Source: an uncultured Clostridia bacterium
GTDB lineage: Bacteria > Bacillota > Clostridia > Lachnospirales > Lachnospiraceae
Direction: 5' to 3'
DNA: 42,307 nt
NCBI GenBank assembly: GCA_947643415.1
Contig: CANRWA010000030.1
Location: 1 to 42,307 of the forward strand
Position numbers and translations under genes: made by a program. The notes under the pieces were generated by a model, which saw only the letters and a list, made by a program, of their open reading frames with translations, did no database searches and was not told the origin of the DNA. Shown one piece after another: positions 23,334 to 32,486 of this stretch; the stretch's first letter is position 1, and each line of letters starts with the position of its first letter.

Positions 23334-25604
23334 ATGAGAAAAATCATAAATATCAATCTAAACTGGAAATTCATACAGAAGGATGTTGGCTTACCAGAGG
23401 GATTTCCCACTGACTGGGATTCTGTGGACCTGCCGCATACATGGAATGCTGTGGACGGACAGGATGGAAATGGGAAATATGACCGCGGATGTTATTGGTA
23501 TGCCAGAACATTTGAGACACCGGGGCAGCCGTTACCCGGTGGACGTGTTTTTATCGAGATACCGGCTGCCGGGCAGCAGGCAAGTGTCTATGTGAATGGG
23601 AAGGGAGTCTGTTACCATGAGGGTGGGTACTCGGCATTCCGGGCAGATATTACAGATAAGTGTAAGAAGCGCGGTGATAATCTCCTGGTGATCGCATGCA
23701 GCAATGAGGATAAGAGCAGTGTCTATCCCCAGTCTGCAGATTTTACTTTCTATGGAGGGCTTTACCGCGGGGTAAACCTGATCAGTGTGCCACACGCCCA
23801 TTTTGAACTGGAGAATTGGGGCAGCAGCGGGCTTACCGTAACTGCATCGCCGGATGGCTGTGGTGGGGCGGAATTTCAACTGGAATCCGAGGTAAGGGGG
23901 GCGGATGAGAATTTCACCGTGATATATCAGATCTTTGATGCGGAGGGAAGGGAATTGGCAAGTGCAGTGCGTCCGGCAGACAGCACTGTAGTAAAGATAT
24001 ATGTGCCGGAAGTGACACTGTGGGATTGTGATAACCCCTATCTGTATACTGTGACAGCAACTCTTCAGAGACGCAATGAGGCATATGACGAAGTATCTGT
24101 ACGGATCGGTGCCCGCAGTTTTTCCTGTGATCCGGACAAAGGTTTTATCCTGAATGGAATCCCGACACCGCTTCGTGGTGTCAGCCGTCATCAGGACATG
24201 CTCTATAAGGGGAATGCCTTGACAAGAGAGGATCATTACAGGGATGCCAGGATCATCAAAGAACTGGGGGCCAATACGATCCGTCTGGCTCATTACCAGC
24301 ATTCCCAGGATTTCTACGATGCCTGTGATGAGCTTGGTTTCATTGTCTGGGCAGAGATTCCTTTTATCAGTGTTATGAATGAAGATCCGGCAGCACATCA
24401 GAACTGCATCACACAGCTAAAGGAACTGGTACTGCAGAACCGGAACCATACAAGTATCTGTTTCTGGGGCATTTCCAATGAGATCCTCATTGGCGGTATT
24501 TCGGAGAAATTAGTAGAAAACCACAAAGAACTGAATACTCTGTGCAAGGAGCTGGATCCCACACGCCTCACTACCATTGCGCATGTATCCATGACACCAT
24601 TGGACAGTCCGCTGCATGGCATCACGGATGTGGAGAGCTACAATCATTATTTTGGCTGGTACGGACAGAAGATGGAGGACAATGGTCCCTGGCTGGATCA
24701 TTTTCATGAGACACATCCGGAGATCTGTCTTGGCCTGTCAGAATATGGCTGTGAGGGTATCATCACTTATCATGGCCCGAATCCGGCATGCAAGGATTAT
24801 AGTGAGGAATATCAGGCGCTATATCATGAGCATATGGCAAAGGTGCTGAGTGAGCGTCCATGGCTGTGGTCCAGCCATGTGTGGAATATGTTCGATTTTG
24901 GCTGTGCGGCGAGAAATGAGGGCGGTGTGTCAGGGAGGAATAACAAGGGGCTTGTCACCATGGACCGCAGAACCAAAAAGGACAGCTATTATATTTATAA
25001 GGCGTACTGGAGCCATGAGCCAATGGTGCACCTGTGCGGGAAGCGCTATGCCCAGAGGGCGGGAGAAAATACAGAGATCCGGGTATATTCTAATCTGCCG
25101 GAGGTCTCTCTTTTTCTCAATGGCAGGCTGGCAGATGTGAAAAGTTCAGATAAGGTCTTTACGTTTTGTGTTGCCCTGAAAGACGGATTGAATACGGTCC
25201 TTGCAGTGGCGGGTGGCTGCAGCGACAGCATGACCATTGAGAAGGTGGCGGAGGAGCCGGATATTTATGTCCTGCCAGAGGTGAATGAGAGGGCAGAAGG
25301 TGTCGCCAACTGGTTCAGTCTGATGGGGGATCTTGACCTGAAGGCACCCATGGAGTTCCCAGCGGGAAGATATAATATCCGTTGTAAGCTGGAAGACATC
25401 GCAAGGTCGCCAGAGGCAATGGAAGTTACGGCAAAGGCGGTGAAACTGGCAACGAATTTTGAATTGGCACCGGGCGTGGGAATGTGGGATATGATGAAAT
25501 CCATGACCCCGGAAGGGATGGTAAAGATGGCAGGAAGCATGATGCCAGAAGGCTTTGCTGAAAGCCTGAATGCCCAGCTGATCCAGATTGAGAAGAAGGA
25601 TTGA
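23334..25604 (+). CDS. GH2 glycosidase, probable beta-glucuronidase
   Basis: A 756-residue family 2 glycoside hydrolase without signal peptide. The sugar-binding jelly roll (residues 10-150), immunoglobulin-like domain, TIM barrel and an extra C-terminal beta domain of about 180 residues follow in order. The acid/base is Glu383 (ISNE) and the nucleophile Glu470 (LSEYG). RNNKG at 535-539 supplies an N-x-K motif (Asn536, Lys538), which in beta-glucuronidases contacts the carboxylate; some beta-galactosidases have similar wording, so this is supportive only. The adjacent complete glucuronate pathway and GPH symporter favour glucuronide hydrolysis. ATG 23334 follows GGAGGG; the frame extends to 23130 but runs through the terminator hairpin. 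Confidence 0.85.
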   Translation: MRKIININLNWKFIQKDVGLPEGFPTDWDSVDLPHTWNAVDGQDGNGKYDRGCYWYARTFETPGQPLPGGRVFIEIPAAGQQASVYVNGKGVCYHEGGYSAFRADITDKCKKRGDNLLVIACSNEDKSSVYPQSADFTFYGGLYRGVNLISVPHAHFELENWGSSGLTVTASPDGCGGAEFQLESEVRGADENFTVIYQIFDAEGRELASAVRPADSTVVKIYVPEVTLWDCDNPYLYTVTATLQRRNEAYDEVSVRIGARSFSCDPDKGFILNGIPTPLRGVSRHQDMLYKGNALTREDHYRDARIIKELGANTIRLAHYQHSQDFYDACDELGFIVWAEIPFISVMNEDPAAHQNCITQLKELVLQNRNHTSICFWGISNEILIGGISEKLVENHKELNTLCKELDPTRLTTIAHVSMTPLDSPLHGITDVESYNHYFGWYGQKMEDNGPWLDHFHETHPEICLGLSEYGCEGIITYHGPNPACKDYSEEYQALYHEHMAKVLSERPWLWSSHVWNMFDFGCAARNEGGVSGRNNKGLVTMDRRTKKDSYYIYKAYWSHEPMVHLCGKRYAQRAGENTEIRVYSNLPEVSLFLNGRLADVKSSDKVFTFCVALKDGLNTVLAVAGGCSDSMTIEKVAEEPDIYVLPEVNERAEGVANWFSLMGDLDLKAPMEFPAGRYNIRCKLEDIARSPEAMEVTAKAVKLATNFELAPGVGMWDMMKSMTPEGMVKMAGSMMPEGFAESLNAQLIQIEKKD

Positions 25605-25743
25605 AAGGCAGTTTACCTGTCTGCCCCGAAAAGTTCCCCATACAGGAATACTATTTGTGAAATCAGCCATACTATTTTTGACTATTGAAGTTTATGCGCA
25701 TGCGCCGGAACCGAATCAGAACAATGCGCCAAAGGAGGTTAAT

Positions 25744-27156
25744 ATGAACACAAATTCAACAACGTCAGCTTCCTCTGTCCGCTCTTTTGGGATGAAAGAC
25801 AAGCTGGGATATATGTTTGGCGATTTTGGCAATGATTTTACTTTTATTCTGTCATCCAGTTTTATGCTGAAATTCTATACCGATGTAATGGGGATCTCTG
25901 CCGCTGTGGTGGGGCTTTTAATGATGGCAGCGCGTTTTGTGGACGCTGTGACCGATGTGACTATGGGCCAGATTGTGGACCGTTCCAGGCCAACAAAAGA
26001 CGGTAAATTCCGTCCCTGGATCAAACGAATGTGTGGGCCGGTGGCAATCGCATCATTTCTGATTTACCAGTCTGGTTTTTCGGGCATGCCATATGGGTTC
26101 AAAGTAGTCTGGATGGTGGTCACTTATATTTTGTGGGGTTCGGTCTTTTACACCTCGATCAATATTCCCTATGGATCTATGGCATCTGCCATTTCCCCGG
26201 AACCAAAAGACCGGGCAGAACTTTCCACCTGGAGGACCATCGGTGCGACGCTGGCAGGCTTGATCATAGGTGCTGGTACCCCGATCTTTGCCTATATCAC
26301 GGTAAAAGGAAATACGGTTCTTTCTGGCCCCAGGATGACGGTGATCGCTGGTATATTCAGTGTTCTGGCGATTGTCTGTTATTTTCTATGCTTCAACCTG
26401 GTCAGGGAACGTGTGGAAGTCCCGGCCAATAATGAGAAACTGAATGTGGGGAAATTATTTAAGAACCTCTTTACAAACCGTGCCCTGCTGGGGATTATTG
26501 CGGCAGCCATTGCCCTGTTACTGGCAATGCTTACCATGCAGGGAATGGCAGGCTATGTATTTCCGAACTTCTATGGAAGCAGTGCGGCACAGTCTGCCTC
26601 ATCACTGGTGAGTTCCATCGCCGTGCTGGCGATCTGTGCCCCCTTTGCAGTGAAACTCTCCACCAGATTCGGGAAAAAGGAACTGTCTGTGGTTTCCTGC
26701 CTGCTCTCGGCAGTAATATTTATTACCTGTCTTATCGTCCACCCTGCCAATCCTTATGTCTATGTTGGATTTTTTACCGTGGCGTATATCGGCCTGGGCT
26801 TCTTTAATACTATTGTATGGGCGATGATCACGGACGTCATTGATGATGCGGAGGTGAAAAATGGTGTCCGGGAGGATGGAACGATCTACTCTGTCTATTC
26901 CTTTGCCAGAAAATTAGGGCAGGCGTTGTCCTCCGGACTGGTGGGATCACTGCTTTCCCTCATTGGCTATACCCAGGCAACGGCATTTGAACCAGCCGTT
27001 ACAGAAGGGATCTTCCGGCTCTCCTGTATTGCTCCTGCCATTGGTTTTGTTTTGGAGGCGGTCTGTCTGCAGTTCATCTATCCACTGAACAGGAGAAGAG
27101 TAGAGGAAAATGTGGCAGAACTGGCGCGCAGGCATGGAGGTAATGATGGCAGGTGA
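25744..27156 (+). CDS. GPH-family sugar:cation symporter
   Basis: A 470-residue, twelve-helix transporter of the glycoside-pentoside-hexuronide family (MelB/UidB). Family marks are KLGYMFGDFGNDFTFILSSS, FYTDVMGISAAVVGLLMM, RFVDAVTDVTMGQIVDR (cation-site region) and PKDRAELSTWRTIGA. It would import the GH2 substrate or the released hexuronide with a cation. ATG 25744 follows AAGGAGG; the upstream frame to 25588 lacks homology. The gene begins 139 bases after the GH2 stop, a gap with no convincing promoter or terminator, and overlaps the HAD gene by 11 bases. Confidence 0.93.
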   Translation: MNTNSTTSASSVRSFGMKDKLGYMFGDFGNDFTFILSSSFMLKFYTDVMGISAAVVGLLMMAARFVDAVTDVTMGQIVDRSRPTKDGKFRPWIKRMCGPVAIASFLIYQSGFSGMPYGFKVVWMVVTYILWGSVFYTSINIPYGSMASAISPEPKDRAELSTWRTIGATLAGLIIGAGTPIFAYITVKGNTVLSGPRMTVIAGIFSVLAIVCYFLCFNLVRERVEVPANNEKLNVGKLFKNLFTNRALLGIIAAAIALLLAMLTMQGMAGYVFPNFYGSSAAQSASSLVSSIAVLAICAPFAVKLSTRFGKKELSVVSCLLSAVIFITCLIVHPANPYVYVGFFTVAYIGLGFFNTIVWAMITDVIDDAEVKNGVREDGTIYSVYSFARKLGQALSSGLVGSLLSLIGYTQATAFEPAVTEGIFRLSCIAPAIGFVLEAVCLQFIYPLNRRRVEENVAELARRHGGNDGR

Positions 27157-27994
27157 GTTAGAGAAATATAAGAAGCAGAAAGATTTCCTGGTCTGTGTAG
27201 ACAGTGATGGCTGTGCCATGGACACCATGAACAGCAAACATTTCCATTGTTTTGGTCCCTGTATGGTAGCAGAGTGGGGGCTGGAGAAGTGGCGGGATGA
27301 GATTCTGGCGCGCTGGAATGAGATCAATCTATTTACCATGACAAGAGGTATTAACCGTTTTAAGGGACTGGCCAAGGCGTTAGGTGAGATACAGGAGAGA
27401 TATTGTGAGATCGAAGGTCTTGGGGCATTGGAGAAATGGGTTCAGACAACCCCGGAATTGTCCAATGAGGCATTGGAGCGTGCCATCAGGGAAGAGGACG
27501 GTGTCTGCCTGCGGAAAGCCCATGCCTGGAGTTTGGCTGTGAATCAGTCCATCAATGAACTCCCGGAAGATGAGAAACGGCCATTCCGGGGAGTCCGGGA
27601 GACACTGGAAAAGGCCCATGAGAGAGCGGATGTGGCGGTCGTGTCAAGCGCGAACCGTGGTGCAGTCCTGAATGAGTGGGAGAGATACGGACTTTTGGAG
27701 TACACAGATGTGGTGCTGGCACAGGATTCTGGAAGTAAGGCATTCTGCATTGGTGGGCTGGTGGGAAAGGGCTATGCACCGGCTCATGTGCTGATGTGCG
27801 GGGATGCAGTGGGAGACCTGAAGGCAGCGGAGAAGAACGGTGTATTTTATTATCCTATCCTTGTGCGCTTTGAGGAAGAGAGCTGGAGTGAATTTGCGAC
27901 AGATGGGCTGTCCCATCTGCTGGATGGAACCTATGGAGATGGATATCAGCAGGCGGTGAAACAAAAGTTTATGGCAAATCTGGAAAAACGGTGA
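27146..27994 (+). CDS. HAD-superfamily hydrolase
   Basis: A 282-residue phosphatase of the haloacid dehalogenase superfamily. Motif I is VCVDSDGCAMDT (DxDG), motif II VVSSANRG, and motif IV LMCGDAVGDLKAAEKNG; an all-helical cap lies between about 30 and 150. The substrate is probably a sugar phosphate, given the operon, but is not shown by sequence. The ATG at 27146 gives 5-base spacing to GGAGG; 27143 and an upstream frame from 27110 are alternatives. Translation is coupled to the symporter by overlap. It ends just before the structured RNA at 28003-28113. Confidence 0.85.
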   Translation: MAGELEKYKKQKDFLVCVDSDGCAMDTMNSKHFHCFGPCMVAEWGLEKWRDEILARWNEINLFTMTRGINRFKGLAKALGEIQERYCEIEGLGALEKWVQTTPELSNEALERAIREEDGVCLRKAHAWSLAVNQSINELPEDEKRPFRGVRETLEKAHERADVAVVSSANRGAVLNEWERYGLLEYTDVVLAQDSGSKAFCIGGLVGKGYAPAHVLMCGDAVGDLKAAEKNGVFYYPILVRFEEESWSEFATDGLSHLLDGTYGDGYQQAVKQKFMANLEKR

Positions 27995-28002
27995 GTACAG
28001 CG

Positions 28003-28035
28003 CTATTTGTGCCGAGAACGTCACAAATAGTTTTT
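28003..28035 (+). terminator. T1 terminator hairpin of intercistronic RNA
   Basis: A 9-bp perfect stem with a 10-base loop and five T residues immediately after. It would end transcripts after the HAD gene unless its loop pairs with 28104-28113. The stem is AT-rich, so termination is likely partial. Confidence 0.6.
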
Positions 28036-28113
28036 ATCCGACAAGAGAAACTGCATTCGCAAACTGTGTTACAGTTTTTTCTCTTACGGTTCCTCGAAAA
28101 AAAACGTTCTCGG
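28003..28113 (+). promoter_or_regulatory. Attenuator-like structured RNA between HAD and GH3 genes
   Basis: Four pairings compete. T1: CTATTTGTG (28003-28011) with CACAAATAG (28022-28030), followed by TTTTT, a terminator. P1: the entire 10-base T1 loop CCGAGAACGT (28012-28021) is perfectly complementary to 28104-28113, directly before the GH3 ribosome site. Inside P1, AAGAGAAACTG (28043-28053) can pair with 28072-28085, but a second AAACTG (28061-28066) competes for the same CAGTTT to make a T2 hairpin (28061-28077) with its own T-run. This is the architecture of an attenuator or riboregulator; the ligand, if any, is unknown. Confidence 0.6.
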
Positions 28114-28127
28114 AATGGAGGATTATT

Positions 28128-29900
28128 ATGGTAGATATGAAAGCAAAACCCTTCCACTTGACGGAGGAGGACTGTAAGTGGGTGGAAGATACGATAGCGG
28201 ATATGTCCCTGGATGAAAAGATTGGGCAGTTATTTTTCAATATGGGAGCAAGCAGGGAGGAAGATTACCTGAAAATGACTGTGGATAAGTATCATATCGG
28301 TGGCATACGGTATAATCCGGGAAAGGCAGAAGAGATTCACGAACAGAACCGCATTTTACAGGAAAATAGTAAGATCCCGCTGATCATAGCCTGCAACACA
28401 GAAAATGGCGGGGATGGTGCCTGTACGGATGGAACTATGATAGGAAGCCAGACGAAGATCGCTGCCACAGGGAATGTGGGTTATGCCTATGAGCTGGGAC
28501 GTATGGCGAATAAGGAGGCGGCAGCCATTGGATGCAATCTGTCCTTTGCGCCAGTCAGTGATATTATGTACAACTGGGAAAATCCGGTGATCGGCCTGCG
28601 TACGTATGGCAATGACCCGGACCGTGTGGCGGCCATGACGAAGGCATACCTGGACGGGGCGCATCAGAATCCGGGATTTTGCTGTGCGGCGAAGCATTTT
28701 CCAGGTGATGGCCTGGATTTCCGCGACCAGCATGTGGCAAACAGTGTCAATACCATGAGCTGTGAGGAATGGGACAGGACCTTTGGAATGGTGTATCAGA
28801 ACCTCATTGATAACGGATTGGAAGCCATCATGGCAGGCCACATTATGCAGCCTGCCTATGCACGTCATTTTAACCCTGGTATCACAGATGACGAAATGAT
28901 GCCTGCTACCCTCTCACCGGAACTGATTCAGGGACTGCTGCGTGGGAAACTGAAGTTTAATGGCATGATACTGACAGATGCCTCTCATATGGTGGGGCTG
29001 ACCTGCCGTATGAAACGGAGTGAGGTTCTTCCGGCTGCTATTGCTGCGGGGGTGGACATGTTTCTTTTCTTTAATGAGATGGAAGAAGACTTCGCCAGCA
29101 TGAAGCAAGGCTATCTGGATGGACGTATCAGTGAGGAGCGGCTGGATGATGCCCTTCACCGGATTCTGGCGCTGAAGGCACATATGGGGCTGCATAAGAA
29201 GGCAAAAGATGAGATCGTGCCACCTCGTGAGAAACTGTCTGAGGTGGTGGGCTGTAAGGGACATGTCAGTATGCAGAAAGAAATTTCGGACAAGGCGGTC
29301 ACACTGGTGAAATATAAAGATAAAGACGTGTTTCCCATCACACCAGAAAGATATAAGCGTATCATGATCGTGCATGTAAAGGGCCTGTCTGCCCCGGGGA
29401 TTGGTACTCTTTTCGCAGGAAAGTCATCTCCGGCGGAGGCACTGTGTGACAGGCTGAAGAAAAAGGGCTTCGATGCTTTTATCTATGAAAGCCCTCTCGA
29501 CCAGATGCTGAAAGAGGCGCAGGAGGGCAAAAAACCGGACCTGAATATGTATTTTGCCGGAAAGACTCCCATCAAAGAATTCCGGGAGAATCAGGATCTG
29601 ATTATTACGCTGGTGGATATCGCAGGAGGATTCCAGCCCGTGGCGAGACCGGCTTTTGGCATGACAAAGGGCGGTGGAGAGATCCCATGGTACGTGTTTG
29701 AATTGCCGGTGGTGGTGGTCGGCACGGGACACCCCTTTGTCCTGGCAGATATCCCACAGGCGCGGACTTATATCAATACCTATGACAGCAAAGATTCTAC
29801 ACTGGATGCCCTGGTCACAAAGCTGATGACAGGGGAAGAGGCATTTACCGGGAAGGACCCGGTGGATTCCTTCTGTGGCATCTTTGACACCCATATATAA
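28128..29900 (+). CDS. GH3 family glycoside hydrolase
   Basis: A 590-residue intracellular GH3 enzyme. The barrel domain shows MSLDEKIGQLFFNMG, then CCAAKHFPGDGLDFRDQH with the substrate-binding KHF, MAGHIMQPAY and the nucleophile region GMILTDASHMVGL with its Asp; the C-terminal part (from about residue 400) is an alpha/beta sandwich. It looks nearer to the NagZ/hexosaminidase-like branch than to large beta-glucosidases. Its place in a glucuronate operon suggests that it removes a neighbouring sugar from a glucuronide-containing glycan, an inference. ATG 28128 follows GGAGG, 14 bases after the P1 strand of the upstream RNA. Confidence 0.88.
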   Translation: MVDMKAKPFHLTEEDCKWVEDTIADMSLDEKIGQLFFNMGASREEDYLKMTVDKYHIGGIRYNPGKAEEIHEQNRILQENSKIPLIIACNTENGGDGACTDGTMIGSQTKIAATGNVGYAYELGRMANKEAAAIGCNLSFAPVSDIMYNWENPVIGLRTYGNDPDRVAAMTKAYLDGAHQNPGFCCAAKHFPGDGLDFRDQHVANSVNTMSCEEWDRTFGMVYQNLIDNGLEAIMAGHIMQPAYARHFNPGITDDEMMPATLSPELIQGLLRGKLKFNGMILTDASHMVGLTCRMKRSEVLPAAIAAGVDMFLFFNEMEEDFASMKQGYLDGRISEERLDDALHRILALKAHMGLHKKAKDEIVPPREKLSEVVGCKGHVSMQKEISDKAVTLVKYKDKDVFPITPERYKRIMIVHVKGLSAPGIGTLFAGKSSPAEALCDRLKKKGFDAFIYESPLDQMLKEAQEGKKPDLNMYFAGKTPIKEFRENQDLIITLVDIAGGFQPVARPAFGMTKGGGEIPWYVFELPVVVVGTGHPFVLADIPQARTYINTYDSKDSTLDALVTKLMTGEEAFTGKDPVDSFCGIFDTHI

Positions 29901-29918
29901 TGGGAAGGAGGCAGTTTC

Positions 29919-30995
29919 ATGCAGATGACATTTCGCTGGTACGGCGAGGGAAATGACAGTATCACCCAGGAACAGGTCAAGCAGATTCCCGGCGTGACAG
30001 GTCTTGTGTGGGCACTTCATGACAAGCCTGCCGGAGAGGTATGGGAGACCGGGGAAATTGAAAAAATGCGGCAGCAGATCGAAGGGCATGGATTTAACAT
30101 GGATGTTGTGGAGAGTGTGAATGTCCACGATGATATCAAGATTGGACTGCCCTCACGCGACCAATATATTGAAAATTATAAGCAGACGCTGCGCAATCTG
30201 TCCGAATTTGGAGTAAAAGTAGTAACTTACAATTTTATGCCCATCTTTGACTGGACCAGGACAGATCTCTTTCATCCACTGGAGGATGGCTCCACGGCAC
30301 TGTACTATGAAAAGGATAAGATTCAGCAGGATTACCGGGAAATGGCAGATTATATCCTGAAAAACCTACATGGCATGACATTTCCGGGCTGGGAGCCGGA
30401 ACGTATGGCAAAACTGGACGAACTATTTGAGGCCTACCGTCCTGTGACAAAAGAGAAATTATGGGATAACCTGAAATATTTCCTTGAAGCCATTATGCCT
30501 ACCTGCCATGAAACAGGGATCAAGATGGCGATCCACCCGGATGATCCGCCCTGGGATATTTTTGGGCTGCCCCGTCTTTTGGTGGATAAGGCTTCCATTG
30601 AACGGTTTCTGTCCATGGTAGACGATGAATACAATTGCCTGTGCCTTTGCTCTGGTTCCCTGGGAGCCAATATGGACAATGATATTCCGGATATCATACG
30701 AAGCTGCTGCCCCCGCATCGCCTTTGCCCATATACGGAATGTAAAGCATTATTCCAATGGGGATTTTTCAGAGGTATCCCACCGCGACTGTGATGGTGAT
30801 GTGGGGATACTGGAGGTCATGCGTGCCTATCATGACTGTGGTTTTGACGGCTATATCCGTCCGGACCATGGACGCCATATATGGGGGGAGGAGTGCCGGC
30901 CGGGATATGGGCTGTATGACAGGGCCCTTGGTATCATGTATATGTGGGGCTGCTGGGATATGCTGGAACGTATGGGCAATGCGGCACATGGCTGA
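29919..30995 (+). CDS. uxuA: Mannonate dehydratase
   Basis: A 358-residue enzyme that converts D-mannonate to 2-keto-3-deoxygluconate (KDG). The start MQMTFRWYGEGNDSITQEQV, NFMPIFDWTRTDL and MAIHPDDPPWDIFGLPRL are near-invariant in UxuA, and the metal-binding Cys/His residues lie in LCLCSGSLGAN and FAHIRNVKH with the final DHGRHIWGE. AAGGAGG precedes ATG 29919. It is the first of five consecutive hexuronate-pathway genes. Confidence 0.96.
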   Translation: MQMTFRWYGEGNDSITQEQVKQIPGVTGLVWALHDKPAGEVWETGEIEKMRQQIEGHGFNMDVVESVNVHDDIKIGLPSRDQYIENYKQTLRNLSEFGVKVVTYNFMPIFDWTRTDLFHPLEDGSTALYYEKDKIQQDYREMADYILKNLHGMTFPGWEPERMAKLDELFEAYRPVTKEKLWDNLKYFLEAIMPTCHETGIKMAIHPDDPPWDIFGLPRLLVDKASIERFLSMVDDEYNCLCLCSGSLGANMDNDIPDIIRSCCPRIAFAHIRNVKHYSNGDFSEVSHRDCDGDVGILEVMRAYHDCGFDGYIRPDHGRHIWGEECRPGYGLYDRALGIMYMWGCWDMLERMGNAAHG

Positions 30996-31046
30996 GGCAG
31001 CGCAGACGGATGATGTTTCGTAGATACTTTGGATTGGAGGATTGAT

Positions 31047-32441
31047 ATGAAAGCATTTATGGATGAGGATTTTCTGCTGTCCACGCCGACTGCGGTAAGG
31101 TTATATCACGAGGTGGCAGAGAAACTGCCCGTTCTTGATTATCACTGCCACATCTCTCCCAGGGAAATCGCGGAGGATCGGAAGTTTGAAAATATTTCCC
31201 AGATATGGCTGGGCGGCGATCATTATAAGTGGCGTGTCATGCGGGCAGCAGGGATCACGGAAGATAAGATTACCGGAAATGCCACGGACAGGGAAAAATT
31301 CCATGCCTTTGCCAGTGTGATGCCAGAATTAATGGGAAATCCCATCTATCACTGGAGCCATCTGGAGCTGCAGAGAGGATTTGGCATCAGTGAAGTTCTC
31401 ACAGCGGAGAACGCAGACATGATATATGACCAGTGCAATGAGATACTCAAAGGACATTCTGCGCGAAGCCTTATGAGAAAATTTCATGTACATGCCATCT
31501 GTACCACGGATGACCCTGTGGATGATCTCAGGTTTCATGGCCAGATCGCATCAGAGACGGGAATGGAGATCCGGGTGCTCCCGGCATTTCGGCCAGACCG
31601 GGCAGTAAATATTGATAAAGAGGGATTTTCGGATTATATCCGCTCGTTATCAGAGGCAGTGGGACGGCGGCTGACTTCCACGGCGGCTGTCATTGATGCC
31701 CTGTGTGAGCGCATGGATCATTTCAGCGCCCATGGCTGCCTGTGCGCCGACCATGGACTGGATTATTGTATGTATGAGGAACCAGATCCCAGATTGGCAG
31801 ATAAGGCATTTTCCGCTGCCATGGCAGGAGAATGCCCGGAGAAACGGCTGGCGGATGCATACAAGACACGGGTTACCATTGCCTGTGCAAAAAAGTATGC
31901 AGAGAAAAACTGGGTGATGCAGATTCATTTTGGATGTCTCAGAAATATTAACCGGCCACAGTTTGCAAAACTGGGTGCCGATACAGGTTATGATGCTGTC
32001 AACAGCCAGTCCGGGGTGGGCAATCTGGCGCCTCTTCTCAATGCGTTTGTGGAAAATGAGGGGCTTCCCAGGACAATTCTGTATTCCCTGGATCCCACAG
32101 ATAATACAGCCATCACCACTATTATGGCATGTTTTCAGGGAGGCAGTATGGCAGGGAAGCTGCAGCAGGGAAGTGCGTGGTGGTTCAATGACAGCCGTAT
32201 GGGCATGCGTAAGCAGTTGACGGAGCTTGCCGCCAATGGCGTGTTTGGCCGCTTTGTGGGGATGCTAACGGATTCCCGGTCATTTCTCAGTTATACGCGT
32301 CATGAATATTTCCGCCGTATCCTGTGTGAATTGGTGGGAGAATGGGTGGAGAGCGGGCAGTATCCGGAGGATAAAAAATATCTGGATCAGCTGGTTACGA
32401 ACCTGAGCTATGAGAATACAAAGAAATTCTTTGGATTTTAA
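31047..32441 (+). CDS. uxaC: Glucuronate isomerase
   Basis: A 464-residue uronate isomerase of the amidohydrolase-fold superfamily that converts D-glucuronate to D-fructuronate (and galacturonate to tagaturonate). LDYHCHISPREIAEDRKF carries the HxH metal site, and CTTDDPVDDLRFH, LPAFRPDRAVNID and MQIHFGCLRNIN are standard blocks, with RFVGMLTDSRSFLSYTRHEY near the end. ATG 31047 follows TTGGAGG; an ATG-free extension to 31029 is unlikely. The fructuronate formed is reduced by the SDR encoded next. Confidence 0.96.
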   Translation: MKAFMDEDFLLSTPTAVRLYHEVAEKLPVLDYHCHISPREIAEDRKFENISQIWLGGDHYKWRVMRAAGITEDKITGNATDREKFHAFASVMPELMGNPIYHWSHLELQRGFGISEVLTAENADMIYDQCNEILKGHSARSLMRKFHVHAICTTDDPVDDLRFHGQIASETGMEIRVLPAFRPDRAVNIDKEGFSDYIRSLSEAVGRRLTSTAAVIDALCERMDHFSAHGCLCADHGLDYCMYEEPDPRLADKAFSAAMAGECPEKRLADAYKTRVTIACAKKYAEKNWVMQIHFGCLRNINRPQFAKLGADTGYDAVNSQSGVGNLAPLLNAFVENEGLPRTILYSLDPTDNTAITTIMACFQGGSMAGKLQQGSAWWFNDSRMGMRKQLTELAANGVFGRFVGMLTDSRSFLSYTRHEYFRRILCELVGEWVESGQYPEDKKYLDQLVTNLSYENTKKFFGF

Positions 32442-32448
32442 TGAAAAG

Positions 32449-32476
32449 CCCGGTGATATGGATTGGCGCTACCGGG
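32449..32476 (+). other. Hairpin between uxaC and uxuB
   Basis: CCCGGT (32449-32454) and ACCGGG (32471-32476) form a 6-bp GC stem with a 16-base loop, ending just where the uxuB ribosome site GGAAGG begins. It could stabilise or tune translation of the next cistron; it has no T-run and is not a terminator. Confidence 0.4.
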
Positions 32477-32486
32477 AAGGAAAGGA

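Noticed and set aside
23532..24398. 288-residue antisense open frame within the GH2 gene
   Set aside because: Shadow of a strongly conserved GH2 coding region; composition is Cys/His/Ile-rich as expected for a reverse-complement frame and no ribosome site.
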